64,000 nt of DNA from Chloroflexota bacterium (lineage in GTDB: Bacteria; Chloroflexota; Ktedonobacteria; Ktedonobacterales; Ktedonobacteraceae), in the NCBI GenBank assembly GCA_005881495.1, contig VBHI01000325.1:23139-87138 (forward strand). The letters are read 5' to 3'. A program made the position numbers and the translations under genes. Under the pieces are notes generated by a model. It did not search any database. It had not been told where the DNA came from and was given only the letters and a program-made list of their open reading frames with translations. How positions within the stretch are numbered: the stretch's first letter is position 1; every line of letters begins with the position of its first letter. Of this stretch, positions 61,425-64,000 are shown piece by piece.

Positions 61425-61489
61425 AACAGCAGAGCGAAAAAAGTGGACTCCCAGTGATATAGGTGTCCATTTTTTCGCCCTGCTGTTTT
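61425..61489 (+). terminator. Hairpin terminator after the ECF sigma gene
   Basis: AACAGCAGAGCGAAAAAAGT (from 61425) pairs with ACTTTTTTCGC-type arm ending CCTGCTGTTT (61463-61489), with one bulge and a 14-nt loop. It starts 4 bp after the stop. Confidence 0.8.
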
Positions 61490-61562
61490 GAAACCGCTCT
61501 CTTTTCCCATTCGTGTAACATAAAAGGTAAGAAAAATAAGAAAGATTAGAGGGCATTAAGAA

Positions 61563-61775
61563 ATGCAGCATGCACATGATTCCTCATACATGGACAATGA
61601 ACAAACATATGACGATATTGATATACTTCTCAGCCAATTGAAAATGATAGAGCCCCCGCCGGCGATTATTGCACGCATTCTCGGTCAGGTACAGGCCCAG
61701 ACAATCGGTGGGAAGATTCCTTCTCAACCTCTGACGTGGCACCATATGGATAACGACATTGATCAGGGGAAGTGA
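61563..61775 (+). CDS. Small acidic protein of unknown function downstream of the sigma factor
   Basis: 70 aa, soluble. DIDILLSQLKMIEPPPAIIARILGQVQAQT resembles the N-terminal leader found in some zinc-less anti-sigma factors, but there is no HxxxCxxC motif and no membrane helix. Ribosome site is weak (AGAGGG 8-9 nt away). It may be a truncated partner of the sigma factor or an unrelated small protein. Confidence 0.5.
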   Translation: MQHAHDSSYMDNEQTYDDIDILLSQLKMIEPPPAIIARILGQVQAQTIGGKIPSQPLTWHHMDNDIDQGK

Positions 61776-61885
61776 ATCCTGTCAATTCGTTTCTATTTAT
61801 TCGCCTATCCCTAAAGAATAGAATGAGTATTTAACATATTACTCTATCTTTTCTATGGCATAATATGTTACACTTTGTTTAGTAC

Positions 61886-61945
61886 ACGGGCCTGGCGGCC
61901 TGTAATTGGTGAACAACGGGCCTGTCGGCCTGTAATTGGTCAACA
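61886..61945 (+). repeat. 30-bp tandem duplication upstream of phoU
   Basis: ACGGGCCTGGCGGCCTGTAA then TTGGTGAACA occurs twice (61886-61915, 61916-61945), 28 of 30 identical, 70 bp before the phoU ATG. GGCCTGGCGGCC within it is nearly palindromic. It could bind a regulator or be a local duplication. Confidence 0.75.
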
Positions 61946-62014
61946 TATGAAAAATCTTGATGGTATTACGTATGAAGTAACAGCGGCATACATAGCAGCA
62001 GAAGGAGTGGTTGT

Positions 62015-62779
62015 ATGACAAGAACTGTTCTGGACAAAGAACTGCAAGCACTGGATGAACAAATCATTGGATTAGGGTCTCTGGTAGATGATGCTTTGGC
62101 AAAAGCCTTGGAAGCCTTGGAGACCGGCGATATAGCCAAAGCGGGTTTAGTAATAGAGGCCGATGCACTTATTGATAGCCTGCGGGCAGCTGTTGAGGAA
62201 CATGCTATCCGCTTATTGACGCTGCAGCAGCCTCTCGGCGGGCGCGATCTGCGCTATCTCACCTCAGCGCTTGCCATTGCGGGCGATCTTGAACGCACCG
62301 GTGATGGGGCTGCAGGAATCGCACAGATCATCTTGCGTATGACGCCACTACATACTGATGAAAGGTTGGAAGTGAAGATAGCCGCTACCTCCGGGGTCAA
62401 GGTGGGTGGTGAGAGCGAAATTACCGAAGCCTCTATCATGCGTGGCATACTCGAACTGGGAAGCGAAGCCCGGCGCATCCTGCAGGGCACAATGGATGCG
62501 TTCGCTCGACGAGATGTCGAGGCGGCGAAGCGCATCTGGGAAGAGGACGACGTGGTGGATGTTCGCTACCACCTGGTGCGCCATGATTTGATGGCATTGA
62601 TGACCGGCGCTCGGGCAATCCCTGCTCTGCAGAGTGATGCACTCATTTTACAACGTGTGACCTACCTGCTCTGGATTGCTCACAAACTCGAGCGCGTTGC
62701 CGACCATGGTAGCAATATCTGCGAGCGTATTGTCTTCATCCTGGAAGGCGAGCCCAGAATTATACGCACCCAGGAATAA
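62015..62779 (+). CDS. phoU: PhoU family phosphate regulator
   Basis: 254 aa, somewhat longer than typical 220-235. Two three-helix bundles with the PhoU pattern: LDEQIIGLGSLVDDALAKAL, GRDLRYLTSALAIAGDLERTGDGA, and in the second half WIAHKLERVADHGSNICERIVFILEGE. PhoU binds metal clusters through the (E/D)xxxD motifs in ERTGD and ERVAD and damps PstSCAB/PhoR signalling. No pst or pho genes adjoin it. GAAGGAG precedes the ATG. Confidence 0.95.
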   Translation: MTRTVLDKELQALDEQIIGLGSLVDDALAKALEALETGDIAKAGLVIEADALIDSLRAAVEEHAIRLLTLQQPLGGRDLRYLTSALAIAGDLERTGDGAAGIAQIILRMTPLHTDERLEVKIAATSGVKVGGESEITEASIMRGILELGSEARRILQGTMDAFARRDVEAAKRIWEEDDVVDVRYHLVRHDLMALMTGARAIPALQSDALILQRVTYLLWIAHKLERVADHGSNICERIVFILEGEPRIIRTQE

Positions 62780-62801
62780 TACGTTTCCCTTAATACGTAA
62801 A

Positions 62802-62849
62802 AAACATGAGACATCCCGCAGCGGGCAAGTTTCGCGCTGTCTCATGTTT
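62802..62849 (+). terminator. Intrinsic terminator after phoU
   Basis: AAACATGAGACA (62802-62813) pairs with TGTCTCATGTTT (62838-62849), with a CCCGC/GCGGG inner stem, then ATTTTT. The remaining 62850-63072 shows no gene. Confidence 0.8.
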
Positions 62850-63072
62850 ATTTTTGACTTTCTGACCTCAGCCACGCCTTTTGAAAACTCGGAATTGTTC
62901 AATCTGCAAGCAGAAGTGTATCGCTAGAATCCTGTGCTGTTCCTTACAATCTTTTTACATTATTCTGTGGAATTCCTGATGATCACAGATTACAATATCT
63001 ACAGATCAAAAAGTAATTGTGTTTATATTGAAACTAGTACTACCTGTCCATAAACTACGGAGGAATATAGCT

Positions 63073-64000
63073 ATGTCACAGCCTTATAATGAACAGGCTA
63101 CACCCTACCAGGAAGGGCAGAGCGCAGCATACGCTAAGAATGTCTCCGCCCCAACGGAGCCATACCATCCTGCCCCTGGCAGTATGCCGAATTATACGCC
63201 GCAGCCGCAACATCCTTCAAGGGGCCTGCGCACGGGAGCCACTATCGCACTGACCGTGTTACTCGCGGTTGTCTTTGGCACGGGCTTATTTGCCGGCTGG
63301 CAGTTTGGCCACAGCTCCACCGTCTCTAACCAGCCTACTACAAGCCAGTTGCAACCCGGCACCAATCCAGCTCCAACCGTACCTGCTCTCACCAGCAATA
63401 ATATAGAAGCGGTGCGCGAGGCCGTCATTGCCAAAGTGCGACCCGCGGTTGTCCAGATAAACGTCACCACACAGAGTGGTGCGGCACTGGGTTCCGGGGT
63501 CATCATTGACCGTCGCGGTTATATCGTCACTAATAATCACGTTGTTAGTGGAGCACAAAGCATAGAGGTGGTGCTTTATGATGGCACCAGCATCAAAAAT
63601 GTTCAACTGGTGGGAACCGACCCTGCTGATGACCTCGCTATCCTGAAGATCACTCCCCCTGCCTCGAATTTAACTGTGGCAACCCTGGGTGACTCCTCAA
63701 AGCTGCAGGTTGGGCAGGATGTCATGGCTATCGGTAATCCTCTGGGTATCACCCAGACGGTGACGAATGGTATCGTCAGCGCGCTTGGGCGCAATGTTTC
63801 TGAGGGCCAGGGTGGCGCAACCATTCCCAATGCAATTCAAACCGACGCAGCCATCAATCCGGGCAATAGCGGCGGAGCTTTGGTAGATATGCAGGGCAAC
63901 CTGGTTGGAATCCCCACCTTGACGGCTATTGACCCTGAATTCAATACCCCGGCCAACGGTGTCGGCTTCGCGATACCATCCAATCGTGTCAACTTTGTCG
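63073..64000 (+). CDS. HtrA/DegP-like serine protease, N-terminal part
   Basis: The gene runs off the right edge; 309 codons are seen. GGAGG lies 9 nt before the ATG. A Pro/Gln-rich cytoplasmic N-terminus (about 55 residues) precedes one membrane helix (GATIALTVLLAVVFGTGLFAGWQFG). The trypsin-like domain follows: His in IVTNNHVVSGA, Asp in DPADDLAILKI, Ser in NPGNSGGALVD. A PDZ domain is expected beyond the edge. It degrades or processes misfolded proteins outside the membrane. Confidence 0.93.
   Translation, partial: MSQPYNEQATPYQEGQSAAYAKNVSAPTEPYHPAPGSMPNYTPQPQHPSRGLRTGATIALTVLLAVVFGTGLFAGWQFGHSSTVSNQPTTSQLQPGTNPAPTVPALTSNNIEAVREAVIAKVRPAVVQINVTTQSGAALGSGVIIDRRGYIVTNNHVVSGAQSIEVVLYDGTSIKNVQLVGTDPADDLAILKITPPASNLTVATLGDSSKLQVGQDVMAIGNPLGITQTVTNGIVSALGRNVSEGQGGATIPNAIQTDAAINPGNSGGALVDMQGNLVGIPTLTAIDPEFNTPANGVGFAIPSNRVNFV

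Overview
The window looks like a chromosomal segment of a Gram-positive-type, spore-former-like Chloroflexota, most plausibly class Ktedonobacteria. This is inferred from moderate GC, DUF3090, YqhQ, DUF503 and Asp23-type genes, large intergenic palindromes, many short dispersed repeats and decayed mobile genes. No rRNA, tRNA or CRISPR array was seen. The two ends cut through gpmI (left, minus strand) and an HtrA-like protease (right, plus strand).

Layout. 1-9.3 kb: gpmI, a secreted TPM-domain protein, then a complete F1Fo ATP synthase operon on the minus strand (atpI-B-E-F-H-A-G-D-C) with a near-consensus promoter. 9.4-18.5 kb: housekeeping and envelope genes (two glycosyltransferases, bL31, YqhQ, a dual-specificity phosphatase, a truncated HAD enzyme, a frameshifted HD hydrolase, a TPR protein). 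18.5-29.3 kb: a sulfur-assimilation locus behind a strong promoter and a leader of about 500 nt: sulfite reductase, two siroheme-synthesis genes, a beta-propeller protein of unknown role, APS kinase, ATP sulfurylase and a sulfonate-type ABC importer. 29.3-37.7 kb: an IS110 remnant, a hydroxyacid dehydrogenase, DUF3090, an Asp23-FakA-FakB lipid-kinase operon, bL28, RlmN and a Bro-N/DinD-like gene that has lost its N-terminus. 37.8-42.1 kb: a broken MFS exporter, an operon pairing a TGT paralogue with a 16S rRNA G1405-type methyltransferase, and a REP-associated tyrosine transposase (RAYT) flanked by its repeats. 42.2-54.4 kb: TldD/TldE, CvpA, HflX, a soluble GAF chemoreceptor, DppA, Upp, an ACT protein, and a PP-type phosphatase next to a Ser/Thr kinase. 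54.5-64 kb: an orphan ATP synthase c-subunit gene, small membrane proteins, DUF503, a cell-wall glycan cluster (WecG-like, RfaE1, RfaE2, MurJ), an ECF sigma factor, PhoU and HtrA.

The most unusual signal is repeat biology. One palindromic repeat family (type A) lies in or beside genes of the sulfur locus, reads in frame as DPDVSRGERSEE-like peptides inside three proteins, and supplies the Shine-Dalgarno sequence of two siroheme genes. A second family (type B) shares its CCGATTTATCG core, is scattered through the same locus, and flanks the RAYT in inverted orientation, which makes that transposase the likely mobiliser. The other high-interest locus is the translationally coupled TGT-paralogue and aminoglycoside-resistance-type methyltransferase pair. 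All functions are assigned by reading sequence motifs; no database search was run.
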